In this document: in pieces, positions 1 to 10,753 of the stretch
How positions within the stretch are numbered: the first letter of the stretch is position 1
Layout of the letters: the number at the start of each line of letters is the position of its first letter
NCBI GenBank assembly: GCA_001600415.1
Contig: BCJX01000010.1
Coordinates: forward strand, 220,868 to 284,867
DNA from: Pascua guehoae
Taxonomy: Eukaryota; Basidiomycota; Tremellomycetes; Trichosporonales; Trichosporonaceae
Reading direction: 5' to 3'
Length of the DNA stretch: 64,000 nt
The notes under the pieces: generated by a model
What the model was told of the DNA's origin: nothing
What the model saw: the letters and a program-made list of their open reading frames with translations, nothing else
Database searches by the model: none
Made by a program: the position numbers and the translations under genes

Positions 1-697
1 CCTCGCAACGCGCGCCGGGGACGACGTCTGTCGGCGCCGACAAAGGCGGTGGCGGGGCGTGCGCGAGCGGCTGGGGCTGGTCGGCGAAACGGCCCAGCTT
101 GGCTGCCTTGAGGTGTGCGAGAACAGTGTCTGTGTGTCAGCATGTGTATCCAAGGAGCTGGGTGGGGGAGCGCAGAGGTTACTCCACGCCCCTCGGTGGC
201 ACCTACCATTCCGAGCCTCGTACTCCTCCTTTGTGAGCTCAAACTTGTCGACGGCAGAGAGATCCGAAAACTCGCCGGGGCGCGCGTTCGGGTCCGTGCT
301 CTCGACGCGGATACAGTTGAACTCTTGGACACCGTACGACGCGAGCGTGCGCGCATCGTCCGTGAGGGCTCCGAGCGGGGCCTCCGTGCCGACGGCCTCG
401 GACGTGCGGAAGAGGGAGAGCGCCTGCCACTGCTGCGGGATGCCCGTGATGGGAACAAGCTTGTCCTGAGGTGTTAGAGGCTTGACATTCCGTGCCAACA
501 GAGCTGCTTAGATAGTTGAAGACGAACGGGGCGGCGAGCACACTCCCATGTGCGGCTCACCAGCTCGCACACTCGTGGCTCTCGCGCATCACCTCCCACC
601 GCCAACGTACCTTGAGCCCTCCAACGGTGAGGCCGGAGTCGAGCCGGCGCTCAGAGTGCGTATCGGGCGAGCTGACGAAGAGGCTAACGAGCGGCAT
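1..697 (-). CDS. TBCB: Tubulin-folding cofactor B (partial, 5' part)
   Basis: Cofactor B binds alpha-tubulin after release from the chaperonin and feeds it into the cofactor D/E pathway. Exons read 697-611, 465-207 and 129-1; phases match and the gene runs off the left edge. The start MPLVSLFVSSPDTHSERRLD begins a ubiquitin-like domain (about residues 1-85) followed by the family's GxYxD-like stretch (RPGEFSDLSAVDKFELTKEE). The last visible residues, VVPGARCE, are the start of the CAP-Gly domain, which must lie outside the window. Both introns have clean GT...AG ends. The gene is divergent from the MAT2B-like gene with 284 bp between start codons. Family assignment is by my reading of motif order; the symbol follows the animal name (ALF1 in yeast). 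Confidence 0.9.
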
Positions 698-981
698 GGT
701 GGGCGGGGGCGTAGGCGGATAAGTGTTGACAGTCGTGTTGGCAGTGTTCTGGCATCTGGCATCTTCGACAACGTCACAACTCTTTGAGCGCGCGGACGCG
801 TCCAACCTCCACCCAGAGCCATGTGAAACAAGACCCTGAACGGAAGCAATTTGTTTGGTTCAGGCACCCAGAACGCGAGACATTCACCGTCGCCAAGGTG
901 TTGCCCGGCATGCCCGCCAACCTTCCAACGTGTTTCTGACTTTCTCTTTGATCTCTTCCTCAACATCTCACTTTGTTGACA
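698..981. promoter_or_regulatory. Divergent promoter between cofactor B and MAT2B-like genes
   Basis: Short intergenic stretch separating two divergent start codons, so it should hold both promoters and leaders. The part just before 982 is pyrimidine-rich on the plus strand. I see no clear TATA box. Confidence 0.5.
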
Positions 982-2509
982 ATGAACCCCAAAACAGTCG
1001 TCGTCACCGGTATGCCTAACTGTCACTCTCATTATACTGACCGAAGGTGCCAGTGGTCTCCTTGGACGCGCCACTGCCGCGCATTTTACCGCTCAGGGGG
1101 ATAATGGTGAGCTGAACGGTGACCGACCGAATGATTCAGCTGACGCCAGTCATCCGCCTGGCGTGGACGCGTGCTGATAAGGACGCCGCGTACACCAAGC
1201 TCGACCTCACGGACCGGGTGGCGGTGGACAAGTTCTTCGCAGAGCACAAGGTCGATGGTAAGTCCAAGGCGCGTTGAAGCTTGAGAGGAAAGTGAGCGAA
1301 GGCGCGCTTCCAGGATACCATTGCTAACCACAGTCGTTGTCCACTGTGCTGCCGAGCGCCGACCTGACGTTGCGGAAGCAGTGAGCTGCAACACAAAGAA
1401 ACAGCTGACAATAGAACCCCGCCGCGGCCGAGTCGATCAACGTTGCTGTCCCTGAGCACCTTGGCGAGCTTGCTGCAAAGTATGGCTTTACGCTCATTTA
1501 CATCTCTACCGACTATGTGTTCAATGGCCGCAAGTGAGTTGCAATCGGCGTATTCAAAGTCCCAAGGATCATACGGGAGTCATGGTGCCTTCCTTCACCT
1601 TGCCTCGTTCAATCCTTCCCCCATTCTATGTCCTTCCTCGCCGTAATCCCCCTACTTTCCTCACTTCCTCGTATCTCCTTTGTTTTTTTCTCTTGACTTT
1701 CCCTCCACACTCTTTCCATCTCCTAATCTCACCTTCTGTAATACCCCCACAACCCATGTCCGCTACCCACTTCCCCACCCCCACGACCCACTTCCCTACG
1801 TCCCTCGTCGTCCGCAACCCTGACTCTAGCCCCCCGTATGAGGTCGATGCAACCCCGGACCCGCTCCAGATGTACGGCCGCCAGAAGCTCGCTGGCGAGC
1901 GGGCTGTCATTACGGCACGGGACAAGGGAGCGCAAACAGCTGCCCTCCGCGTGCCAGTCCTGTAAGTTATTGGGCGTGACCACGTACTCAGCAAGCTGAC
2001 TACAGGTACGGCCGGACCGAGTATAACGGCGAGTCGGCTGTGAACGTCATCGTCGATGGTGGGTGGCTTCAGAGCGGGGGTGCTAGCTTACCCACCAGTG
2101 GTCAAGGACCAGTCTGGCAAGCAGTACAGCATGGACGACTACCAGATCCGCAACCCCACCAACGTGGCCGATGTTGCACGCGTGTTGTACGACCTTGCGC
2201 GTGAGTTGCGCCCGCTTTTCGGAGTCTAACTCACACTCAGACCTCCCGTCGCCGCTCCCTCCAATTATCCACACGCGCTCGACAGGCAAGTCCTTAACCA
2301 AGTGGCAGATGACGCAGACCATTGCCCAGGCGCTGGGCCTCCCCACGGACCACATAACACCTCAGTCGGAGAAGCCCGTCCTCAAACCTGGCCAGACGGA
2401 GCGACCGTGGAGCACTGAACTGAGTGTGGCGGGACTCACTGCGTTGGGTGTGGATACAACCGAGGCGAAGACGTTCGAGCAGTGGTGGAACGAGTATCTG
2501 AAGGAATAG
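982..2509 (+). CDS. RmlD/MAT2B-type NAD(P)-binding protein
   Basis: Extended short-chain dehydrogenase/reductase related to dTDP-4-dehydrorhamnose reductase and to the regulatory beta subunit of methionine adenosyltransferase; the fungal protein is usually annotated as MAT2B-like. Exons: 982-1009, 1047-1106, 1150-1257, 1334-1380, 1415-1533, 1830-1961, 2006-2058, 2099-2200 and 2241-2509, giving 305 residues with all phases agreeing. The Rossmann loop TGASGLLG is at residues 9-16, VVHCAAERRPDV follows, then YISTDYVFNG and a YxxxK catalytic pair (YGRQK, 136-140). These residues make an enzyme-like fold intact, but whether it reduces a sugar or regulates SAM synthetase cannot be told from sequence. 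The first intron is only 37 nt; intron 5 (1534-1829) is 296 nt and almost free of G in its second half. Confidence 0.9.
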
Positions 2510-2649
2510 AGCCACATAGACTTCGAGATGATGTAGAACTTAAGAGTCTTGGCCACACCCATGGCACCACACCGCATGCATGGTATAACAAGTGCATCAA
2601 TGCCTAGACTATGTAGAGATCAGGAGTGGAACAGAACGAAAGACCACGT

Positions 2650-4866
2650 CTACTTTTGCCTCCGCTTCTCCGTCACCTTCTTGCCCTTTGGCACCTTGAT
2701 CGCGGCGGTCTCGGCCTTTTGCACAGGGGTAGAGGACTCGGCGGCGGATGACCTAGGCTTGAGCTTGATGCCCTTGGACTTGAGGAGGTGCTTGCGCTTG
2801 CTCTCTGCTCGGTCAGTAAAGATTACTATCGTCTTCGACCCACCCTTGATAAGAGCCTCGTCTTCTGGGGCGTTGAAGACGGCTGGCTTGTCGTCTCCCT
2901 CGGCGTCGGCAGTCTCCTCGTCGTCGGCGGCAGCCTTGCTGGCACCACCCTTTTTGCGCTTGCCAACCTTGAACTTTGCAACGTAGAAGCCGTCCATGTT
3001 GTGCTTGTGGGGGTAATACCTGCGGGTGAGGCTCAGCGAGGGGTGGAAGTGTTTTCCCTCAAAGCTGGTAAAGCCCTCGACACCAAACTCGAGGCCCGTG
3101 TCGACGAGCTTGCAGTGGGGGCGCTTGCGAAGCGCATAGTCGACGACGCTCTCGTCCTCGTCGACGGTGACAGAGCAGGTCGAGTAGACGACGTAGCCGC
3201 CGGTCGCGGACGATGCGTTGACCGAGTCGAGAGCGCAGAGGATGAGCTGCTTTTGGAGGTGGGCAAGGAGCTGGAAGTCGCGCTCGGTCTTGTTGACCTT
3301 TACGCTGGCGTCCTTGCTAATGACACCAGTACCCGAGCAGGGTGCGTCGAGGAGGACACGGTCAAAGCCACCCATGACCTTGGGGAACTCGCGCGCGTCA
3401 TAGTTGCACACGATGACATTCTTGCAGCCCATACGGTGCACGTTGGCGGTGAGCGACTTTGTGCGCGCCTTGTTGCTGTCGTTTGCAAACACGGTACCCG
3501 TGTTCTGCAGCAGGGCCGAAATGTACGTCGTCTTGCCACCGGGTGCCGAGGCCATGTCGAGCACGCGTTCTCCGGGCTGGGGGGCGAGCGCAATGACGGG
3601 AAGGAACGAGCTCGCAGCCTGGAGCATGTAGTGGCCGGCAAGGTACTCTGGGGTCGCACCGACGGGGACGGGCGACTCAAAGACCTGCAGGCCCACCTTG
3701 GACCACTTGCCGATCGGCTCGAGGTTGACGCCACGGTTGATGAGCGCCTGTGCCAGGTCGCGCCGGCGTGTGCGTAGCGTGTTGGCGCGGATCGTGACTG
3801 GGCGTGGTGTCTCGTTGGACTCGAAGAAGGCCAGTGCCTCGTCGGCGGTGAACAGCTTCATGAGCTTGTTCACCAAGAAGTGGTTGTAGCCAAAGTAGGT
3901 CGCAATGTCGTGCTCGAGCTGCACAAGGTGGTCGGAACGCGACTTGCCGGGGACACCGTTGATCTGGTCATCCTTGGATGCGCTGCACACGCGCACCAGC
4001 CAGCGCATGCGGTTCTCCACATCCCGCAACGACACGCCGTGCTCGTGCTCCTCGACCACACCGTCCACTGCAGGCAGTGTGAATCCCTCGTCGTCCAGGT
4101 CGTCCTCGAGGTTGGTCTGGATCGCTCCGTCCTCGTCGTCCTCGTCAAACTCGTCCGCGTCCGCCATCTCCGCATCTCCATCGCCCTCCTCGTTGTCGGA
4201 CGCAAATGCGCTGTCGACCTCGTCGCCCATCTCCTCGTCCATCTCGTCTTCGCTCGGGAACGCAAACTCATCGTCGCCCATCTCCTCATCCTCCTCGTCG
4301 CTTGGCGCCTGGTCCAGGTCGAACGCGTGCAGACCAGCAGGCATCTTCTCCTCGCCGTTGGCATCAATCTCGTCCTCCGAGTCCGAGAAGACGAGCTCGC
4401 GCGCAGGTCCACGCTCAATCTCGGGGCTGTTGTCAGGCCGCATCCTCAGAACAGCAGGCCAAGCATCACTCACCTCGCAGCCTTGGCCTTCTTGCCCTTG
4501 CTCTGCTTGGCCTTCTTGACCGGCACAGGTGCTTCGTCCTCGCTCTCCGAGAGCTCGCTGTGATGTCAGCTGTGTGTCCTATCATGTCTACCACAGTGAG
4601 ACCAAACGCCGTAACGTCCTCCCTACTCACCCCTGCTGGAGAGCATCCTCATCGTCGCTGTCATCGTCCACACGGTCGACGGCCTTGACACGCTCCCGCC
4701 GCTTGACCGCGGCCTTGGGCTTGGCCGACGCCTTGGACTTGATCGGCTTGGTCATGTCGGGTGCGCTCGACGCCTTCTTCTTGCCCTTGTTGCGCCGCGA
4801 CTTGTCCATGTCCGATCCCGGCAGGGGGGCGGGAGCCCCCTGCTTCATCCTTGCTTTGCGGCCCAT
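2650..4866 (-). CDS. NOP2: 25S rRNA (cytosine-C5) methyltransferase NOP2
   Basis: Nucleolar SAM-dependent enzyme that methylates a cytosine of the large-subunit rRNA (C2870 in S. cerevisiae) and is needed for 60S assembly. Exons 4866-4631, 4557-4474 and 4426-2650 give 698 residues. The N-terminus is Lys-rich (MGRKARMKQG...), then a long acidic stretch typical of nucleolar proteins. The RsmB/Nop2 methyltransferase core has the SAM loop LDMASAPGGKT near residue 396, the motif IV catalytic cysteine in DAPCSGTG near 470 and the motif VI cysteine in YSTCSVTVDEDE near 524. The C-terminal tail is basic (GKKVTEKRRQK). The second intron is 47 nt; a nearer AG would leave only 29 nt, so I chose the CAG at 4427-4429, which keeps frame. 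Divergent from the next gene. Confidence 0.95.
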
Positions 4867-5197
4867 TTTGATGCTTCCGGTTTTGGTACGGGGTACGGGT
4901 AGGTGTGGGTAAAGGGGTTCGAGAAACGCAAATATTGGGTGGAGGCGGCAAGATTGAGTGACTGACGGCAAGAACTGGCCGGCTTCCCAACTTTTGAGAG
5001 ATATTGACGTGGATAATGTCACGTGTTGTTATCATTTTCATCAGGGTCAGGGGGTCATTGATTTCAGGGTCATTGTGGAAAAGCTGGGAAATTAAGAACG
5101 GACCTGGCGACCTGGGGAAGACGTCCAAAATCCCCCAACTGGGTGCAACAAACAAACACACCCATGCAAATCTTAGTGTTCCTGCCGATCAGTGTGT

Positions 5198-5213
5198 AGT
5201 ACTGTACAGTACT
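5198..5213. repeat. 16-bp perfect palindrome
   Basis: AGTACTGTACAGTACT reads the same on both strands with no loop. It sits in the NOP2 upstream region. It could be a dimeric factor site or chance; nothing else supports a role. Confidence 0.4.
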
Positions 5214-5325
5214 GTAGTGTATCCATCCGTCGATGCAGCAGAAATCAACAGATTGCCATGTCCCAGAGTCGTAAAGTGGAACATTCTTCTGCCTCGTGTT
5301 CATTTCTGCTTTGTGGCACCCACAA

Positions 5326-5347
5326 ACGCGTGAACGCGTGAACGCGT
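5326..5347. promoter_or_regulatory. Three tandem ACGCGT (MCB-like) boxes
   Basis: ACGCGT occurs at 5326-5331, 5334-5339 and 5342-5347, an exact 8-bp period with TG/A spacers. ACGCGT is the MluI cell-cycle box bound by MBF (Mbp1/Swi6) in ascomycetes, driving G1/S transcription. The cluster lies about 460 bp upstream of NOP2 and 316 bp upstream of the secreted-protein gene. Binding in this organism is inferred. Confidence 0.5.
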
Positions 5348-5662
5348 GAAAGCGTACGTACAGCGTTGTCACACCCGCGGCCCAAGTGGCGTACAGTAGT
5401 GGCGACTTGGAAACCCTCGCATTGACCTCATGTCCCCTCGTTGTCCCGTCGGGGGCCAGTGCCTGCTTGTGCAATCATGAAATCATGCCTCCGCGTCCCC
5501 ACATGGGTAGAGTTTTCCTGGCCAAGCTCTTTGATGGAGGCAACATCAATGCGCCGACGACGCCGCATACCTCACCGATGTACTCTTCACCTTAAACCTT
5601 TTGACCCACCGACGCCACTCACTCAACCTCCTTCACCATCTGTCTTCCACACTTCGCTGCCA

Positions 5663-7352
5663 ATGCGTCTACAACTCCTCCTCGCCCTGTCGGGGTTCGC
5701 GCTCGCGGCGCCCCAGGAAGACTACACCGTGACGGGGTTCGAGTCGCCGCCTATTGTCACCAACTTCCCCAGCGGTAACAGAGACTCGTCGCAGTACCCC
5801 TCGGCGAGCATCAGCGCACAAGCCTCTGCTAGTGCCAGTGCCAGCGTGAGCACAAACCCGTCGGCAACCAGCATCCCGGCGCCCATCGCCACCAACGCCA
5901 CCACGCCCGACGGCGCCAACAGCACAACAACCAACACGACTCATGTACCGCAGACGGGCCCGCCAGAGTTTGGCGCCCAGAAGACACTCAACATTACAGA
6001 CTTTACGTTCCCCAAGTTTGGAAACTACTGTGAGTAGAGACGTACGACTGGTCCGACTGGTTTGCCCCTCGTCCAGAGGACAGGCACAACCCATTCATCC
6101 ATCGCTGTCGCGGAAAGCCGCCACGATGTGGATGTGGCTTGAAGACTAGCGGATCTGCGCGATGCCTAGCCCACGCCTAGCACCGTTCTAGCTCAACGAC
6201 TACCGTTGCTCTTCCACCAAACATGGACTGACGGGCAGGGGTGCTTGGCGCAGAGAACCGTGCCGCATGGGTAATCTACGACAACTCGTCGTGGGTATCC
6301 AACTCGACCGCGGACAATTCGACCATCACAAACTCGACAGACACAAACTCAACTGCCCCCATCAACTCGACGGCTCCCATCAACTCGACAGCGTCCATCA
6401 ACTCTACCGACGCCAACTCGACCACCGTGTCCAACTCTACCACACTCCCTAACTCGACCTTTACTGATGCCGACACTGCCGACACTGCCGACAACACAAC
6501 AGCAGACGGAAACTCTACTGCCGCCGAAGGGATGGCAGAGGGTAACACGACCGTCGCCAACCTGACCATTCCCACCGGCAACGCGAGCGACAGCGACACT
6601 AACTACACGGCCATCCCCCACGTGAACATCTGGTTAATGAACCGGAACGCCCAGCTGCTCCCTTCTCCTGTGCTCGTCGCTGCGAACTGTGAGTATCGCT
6701 TAGCTCTTTCGCGCTGCTCGTTTTGCCGCACTCGATACCGCCTGTTTGTCCGTCTGGTGCTCAGTTCTTCTGAGTGCCACAAGTGGCACTATCCCTTCCC
6801 CAAGCATGCACAAAGGTTGCTCGACGCTAACACACAGGGCGCATCGACTATGCCAACGCCACCGTCGGCAACCTTACAAACCTCCCGCTCGAACCACCCC
6901 CCAACTCGACCAACTCTACGGACGAGACCGAAACCCAAACGATCCGCACTTCCAGCCCGCTCGCGGGCTTGGGCTTCGTGCTCGTCATGGTTGAGGCAGA
7001 GGACAGTTCTAGTGAGTGTGGCGCGCGGTGGTGGTAACCGCTGTTTCAAGACCAGGGAGTGTGTACACATAGCTTCCATTGGACGCCAAGGCACACCCAT
7101 AGTCGCCTTCGTGGCATTAGTGCCAGCGACTAGCCAATCGAGCACCCAGACGTCTCCAACACGCCAGCATCGAACCACACGCTGACAACAGTCGTCTACG
7201 CGCGCTCAGCAGAGTTCCAGATCCGGCCTGCGGGCTCATCGACCGACAAGGACCAACCAAAGGCGGACTCGGCCGCTGCCGCGTTGCGTCTCTCTGGAGG
7301 TGCAGTGTCCGCCCTCGCCGCCATTGGTGCGCTTGCCTTTGTCACCCTCTGA
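5663..7352 (+). CDS. Secreted, heavily N-glycosylated GPI-type protein
   Basis: Exons 5663-6029, 6239-6688, 6838-7011 and 7150-7352 encode 397 residues. A signal peptide (MRLQLLLALSGFALAAPQ) is followed by a Ser/Ala/Thr-rich linker, FTFPKFGNYW, then a run of NST sequons (about 6290-6470), and a region with alternating strands (VNIWLMNRNAQLLPSPVLVA, then GLGFVLVMVEAE, then YARSAEFQI). That order resembles the Ig-like N-terminal fold of Kre9/Knh1-type wall proteins, but similarity is weak. The C-terminus is hydrophobic (SGGAVSALAAIGALAFVTL) without a charged tail, as in GPI-anchoring signals. Predicted location: plasma membrane or wall. The last acceptor was chosen at 7147-7149 because it alone keeps the terminal frame and restores an NVS sequon. 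Function unknown. Confidence 0.75.
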
Positions 7353-8070
7353 ACCAGAGATTATTGCATTTGAGCGTCTCTGGTTAGACATTATCTTTTG
7401 GCATCCCTTCGGGCATTCCCGCTGGCCGTGAATGCCACACTCATCTTAGACCCTAGCATTGGTGCTAGACACCTTGATGTATCTCTTATACACGCTCCGA
7501 CATTCCTTGTTAGTCTAAGTGGGCCGCTCTCTGACCAGCTGAATGACGAACTGAAACCCATGAGAGCCACTGTATCGAGGCTACCAGTTGGTCAACCATG
7601 AAAGCCAGAGTATCGTGGCTATCATGACGCGCCGAGACCCAGTGCATGTGGCAATAATACAAGTAGGTACAATGTTTGAATCCCCATCTCCCTCGCCCCC
7701 CTGTTCATCTCATCACTGCCGTCTCGCCCCCCGCCTCCTTGCCCAGGTTCCTGAGGGTCTACCTCAGACGTTGTATCTCCTCAGCACAATGAGGCTCTAC
7801 CCCAGTGCTGCACGGTCTACCGAGGCTCAACCCAGATGTCTCGCCAAGTCTGTGCACCCTCCCCCTCTACACTGCCAGCGCCCACAACAGTGCCAAGCCC
7901 ACGCCTCCTCCCACGCCGATGCTCCCTACCCCCAACCCTCCCAATTGCGCCCCTCGCAATGCTCCGTTCTGCTGCTGTAACGACTGTGACGTGAACCCCG
8001 GGTTCGTGGCCGGGAGAATCGTAAAGGGATTAGAGCGGCCAAGGGCTAGGATCAGCGTTCGATTTGGTCA
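7353..8070. other. Intergenic, no gene seen
   Basis: About 720 bp between two converging secreted-protein genes. Short open stretches occur (for example 7588-7980) but have no start context, no recognisable domain and no splice partners. 7680-7780 is C/T-rich. Confidence 0.5.
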
Positions 8071-9273
8071 CTAGTTGGATAAGATGCCGATGCGGTTGGG
8101 GACACAGGCGACGACGAGGACGGTCTTGCCATCCACGTTTTAGCAAGCCTCCGTGGGCCGCTTCAGCGTCGCAGACACCGACACCCCGCGTCGCGCCGTG
8201 GGGAGACATACCAGAGCTCTCCAATCTGGCCTTGGTCGTGTTTGGGGGCGCGAGGAGGAGGGAGAATCCGGACCCCGGTGACGTTCTGGGCGTCAGCGAC
8301 TTGTGACCGAGACGCGGTTCGGAGGCGTCGTGGGCGCGTCTGGAGTCGGGAGACCACGCCCACGTCATGCGATTGTAGTGAGGCAGGGGCGCTTCAGAAG
8401 ATCCCGGCCTGCAATACCATGCTGTGCCGCTGTGCAACAACGGACTGGATGGAAGTGCCGATCAACCCGCTAGCAGCTAGACCTTGGCCGAAACTTCACC
8501 GTAACACACCGACGCGCGACGCGCGACTGATCAGGTGCTGGGAGCGGCTGGGGGATCGACGAAACGCGAAACAAAACGAGTGCGGGACAATCCGCAATCC
8601 TTCACGATTGAGCCGCGGCACGGGCGAGCACGCGCTCCTGGCAGCACGCATCTGGAAAGTGGCCACCGAGCGGCCGAGCAATCGGGGACGCGGCCAGGTA
8701 TACCGCATGTCCAGGCCGACGTCGCGAGACGCGAAACTTGTGCCATGATTTGGGAGCCCCATGCGCCGACCCAAGCCGCACCTCCGACTCCTGCCACGAA
8801 CCAGAACACGCCACGGATACTCACCCATCATCCCCGACGACGATACCACTCACGCCCCCCTCCCCCACGGGTGCCGACGTCAGCCACACGGCCGGAGCGC
8901 CACTGCCCTCGTTTGTAAGCCACAGGTCGGCGGGGACGGCGAGTGGCGTCCACGACGCGTTGGAGGGGGCGTTGATGATCCCTGGTGTCAGCGGAGGCAA
9001 GCTAGAGCAATGACCAGCGGGGGGAGGAGGGAATGGGGTCGGCCTGAGGATATATCCGGTACAGAGATGTAAGATGCGACGGCCTCGGCTGCCTAGGCTG
9101 CCTCGACCCCATGTCGGTCTCGGAAACAACGCACAGTAGCTGCTCGCCACGGGGAACGAGAAGACGGCCTGCGCGAACGTGGCGGGTAGTGCAAGCACGA
9201 GTGCGAGGGCGATGAGTGGGAGCGATAGTGACCGTGATCGTGATCGTGATCGTGGTAGCGCAGAAAAGTCCAT
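8071..9273 (-). CDS. Putative secreted protein, paralogue-like to the 5663 gene
   Basis: Exons supported: 9273-9135 (signal peptide with LPLIALALVLALPATFAQA after an Arg-Ser repeat), 8981-8825 (IINAPSNASWTPLAVPADLW...) and 8285-8212 (TSPGSGFSLLLAPPNTTKA). Exon 1 ends in Tyr plus the first base of a Trp codon, exactly as in the 5663 gene, and the domain layout (YW, then xLWLTN, then GSGFSLLLAPPNTT) fits the same Ig-like secreted fold. The last exon is unresolved: one frame after 8124 gives a hydrophobic tail ending at 8071 (VLVVACVPNRIGIL), the phase-correct frame runs to 8030. Either the last acceptor is elsewhere or the end is frame-shifted. Function unknown. Confidence 0.5.
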
Positions 9274-9274
9274 G

Positions 9275-10021
9275 GCAAGCGTGCTAGCGTGAGTCGTTAG
9301 TCGGCCGAGTAGCACAGTGATAATAAGAAAAGGGGATAGGCGAATGCGTAGCGCCCAGCAACCTGTAATATATGCACATATGATCACTCGCGCCGTGCTG
9401 GGGCGGTGCTGGGCGCGATGACGGGCAGTGTCGCGTCCGGCAGAGTGACGGGCACACTGTTCCGCCCCGCCCCGCAGCTGCGCAGCGCGTGTTGAGCTGT
9501 TGTGCCTACATTGGCGGATGTGCCCGCGGTATGTGGGATGTGAGCAGTGTACGTAGTGCGCTAGTTGTAGGCAGTCGTGGGCAGTTGTGGGCAGTTGTGG
9601 TCGGGTCTGTGGGTAGGCAATCGAGCAAACGGATCGGCATGGCCAACGCCCAGCGGGGCGGGCACCGGGCATCTGGGCATCTGGCCAAGGCACGCTGTGG
9701 GCGGTTGTGACGTGGGACCTGAGAGTGCCATGTCGCAAACAATGCGGGGTCTGGGGTGAGCGAGATGGGGACGGGGGGAGGGGGGGGGGGGGAACTGCTG
9801 CGCGTCTTCTGGTAGTGTTTCTTTTCTGGGAGCATGTCATGCAGGAGTAGATAGGTGGTCTTGACGCACGACTGTGCAAACTAAGCCACACACTCTGGGC
9901 TTGTGGCACAACCACCAACCTCAAGTCGCCACACGTCCCTTCACCTTTGTTCCTCTATCATCGTCCAGCCACGCCAAGCGCAGCAAGTGTCCATGGCAAA
10001 CACCTATCGTACACTGCCAAG
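9275..10021. other. Intergenic, repeat-containing
   Basis: No gene seen. Contains a degenerate decamer repeat around 9570-9605 (GGGCAGTTGT units) and a G-rich run near 9770-9793. Confidence 0.45.
9366..9374 (-). promoter_or_regulatory. TATA-like element
   Basis: TATATTA on the minus strand about 95 bp upstream of the start at 9273. Position is right for a TATA box of this secreted-protein gene; not proven. Confidence 0.3.
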
Positions 10022-10252
10022 ATGGGAACTGCCTGCATGCAGCTGCCGGTTGACTACAGCCGTCGCGTCTTGGCGCCAAACATTTCACAGGCGCTGGGGC
10101 GGCAGTGGGCGGAGATTAATCAGATGCTTAACATGCTCTTCCACCAGGCACGCACCGACCAAGATGCCAAGCAAGTATCGTACCGAGGGTTGGGCAATGC
10201 CATCGTTATGATTCGCATGCCAAGTCGTGTGCAGCACGGCGAACTGCGTTAG
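10022..10252 (+). CDS. Small ORF of unknown status
   Basis: 76 codons from an ATG with an A at -3, reading MGTACMQLPVDYSRRVLAPN and then helix-like sequence (QALGRQWAEINQMLNMLFHQ). The composition is protein-like and lacks low complexity, but no family is recognised, and no introns or neighbours support it. Could be an exon of an unrecognised gene or chance. Confidence 0.25.
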   Translation: MGTACMQLPVDYSRRVLAPNISQALGRQWAEINQMLNMLFHQARTDQDAKQVSYRGLGNAIVMIRMPSRVQHGELR

Positions 10253-10753
10253 ATTGTTGGTATGGTTGGTGTGGGGCTTGAGTCTCAGTTCAACCACACC
10301 CGGCAGTGCTCTGGCGTTCTTCGTTCATTCGCCGCCAAAATGTAAACTTCATCCATGACCGCTTTGCGTGTCCTCGAACCGCAACAAGAAGCGGCAGCAG
10401 CAAGCTGTGAAGGAATTGCAAAAAGAGACCCCATGGTTATCCACTCTTCCGTCGCCCACTACAGGCGCTGCCGCGCGCGTCAGACTGTCTTTAAACTATC
10501 GCGCCTAGCACATCGGCACCTGTTGAAGAATCGAACAGGCGACCGCGTTCGGAGGTTGGTGTCATCAAGTGGCTCCCATGCATACGAGTCGTGAGTCAGC
10601 TCCTGTGATCAGCCGTTCATGCGCCACCTCTCACTGATGCCCCACCTTCAGCCTTGCAGCGTACAATAACAAAAGCAGGACAACTATCATTGCATTCCTC
10701 AACTACAGCACGCGCCTCACTTCTGATAATAAATAACCCCGTAAAGAGCCCTC
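10253..10753. other. Intergenic, no gene seen
   Basis: About 500 bp without a supported gene, ending at the 3' side of the SH3b-like gene. Confidence 0.45.

Larger units (their letters stand above)
4867..5662. promoter_or_regulatory. Divergent intergenic region, NOP2 / secreted protein gene
   Basis: 796 bp between two divergent starts. It contains a perfect 16-bp palindrome (5198-5213), a triplet of ACGCGT boxes (5326-5347) and a pyrimidine-rich leader from about 5590 to the start at 5663. No supported ORF. Confidence 0.5.

Noticed and set aside
4427..4455. 29-nt alternative intron in NOP2 ending at a nearer AG
   Set aside because: Too short to splice; the CAG 18 nt further on keeps the same frame and has a CTGAC branch.
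2788..4563. Long open frames on the plus strand opposite NOP2 (for example 2788-3777 and 3880-4563)
   Set aside because: They are antisense shadows of the GC-rich NOP2 exon, with no splice sites or domains of their own.
8821..9924. One long minus-strand frame spanning 367 codons
   Set aside because: Only the part from 9273 downward has signal-peptide character; the frame crosses the 9134-8982 intron and starts in non-coding sequence.
10520..10610. Minus-strand T-loop-like sequence (TTCGATT)
   Set aside because: No A box, acceptor stem or anticodon arm can be formed around it.
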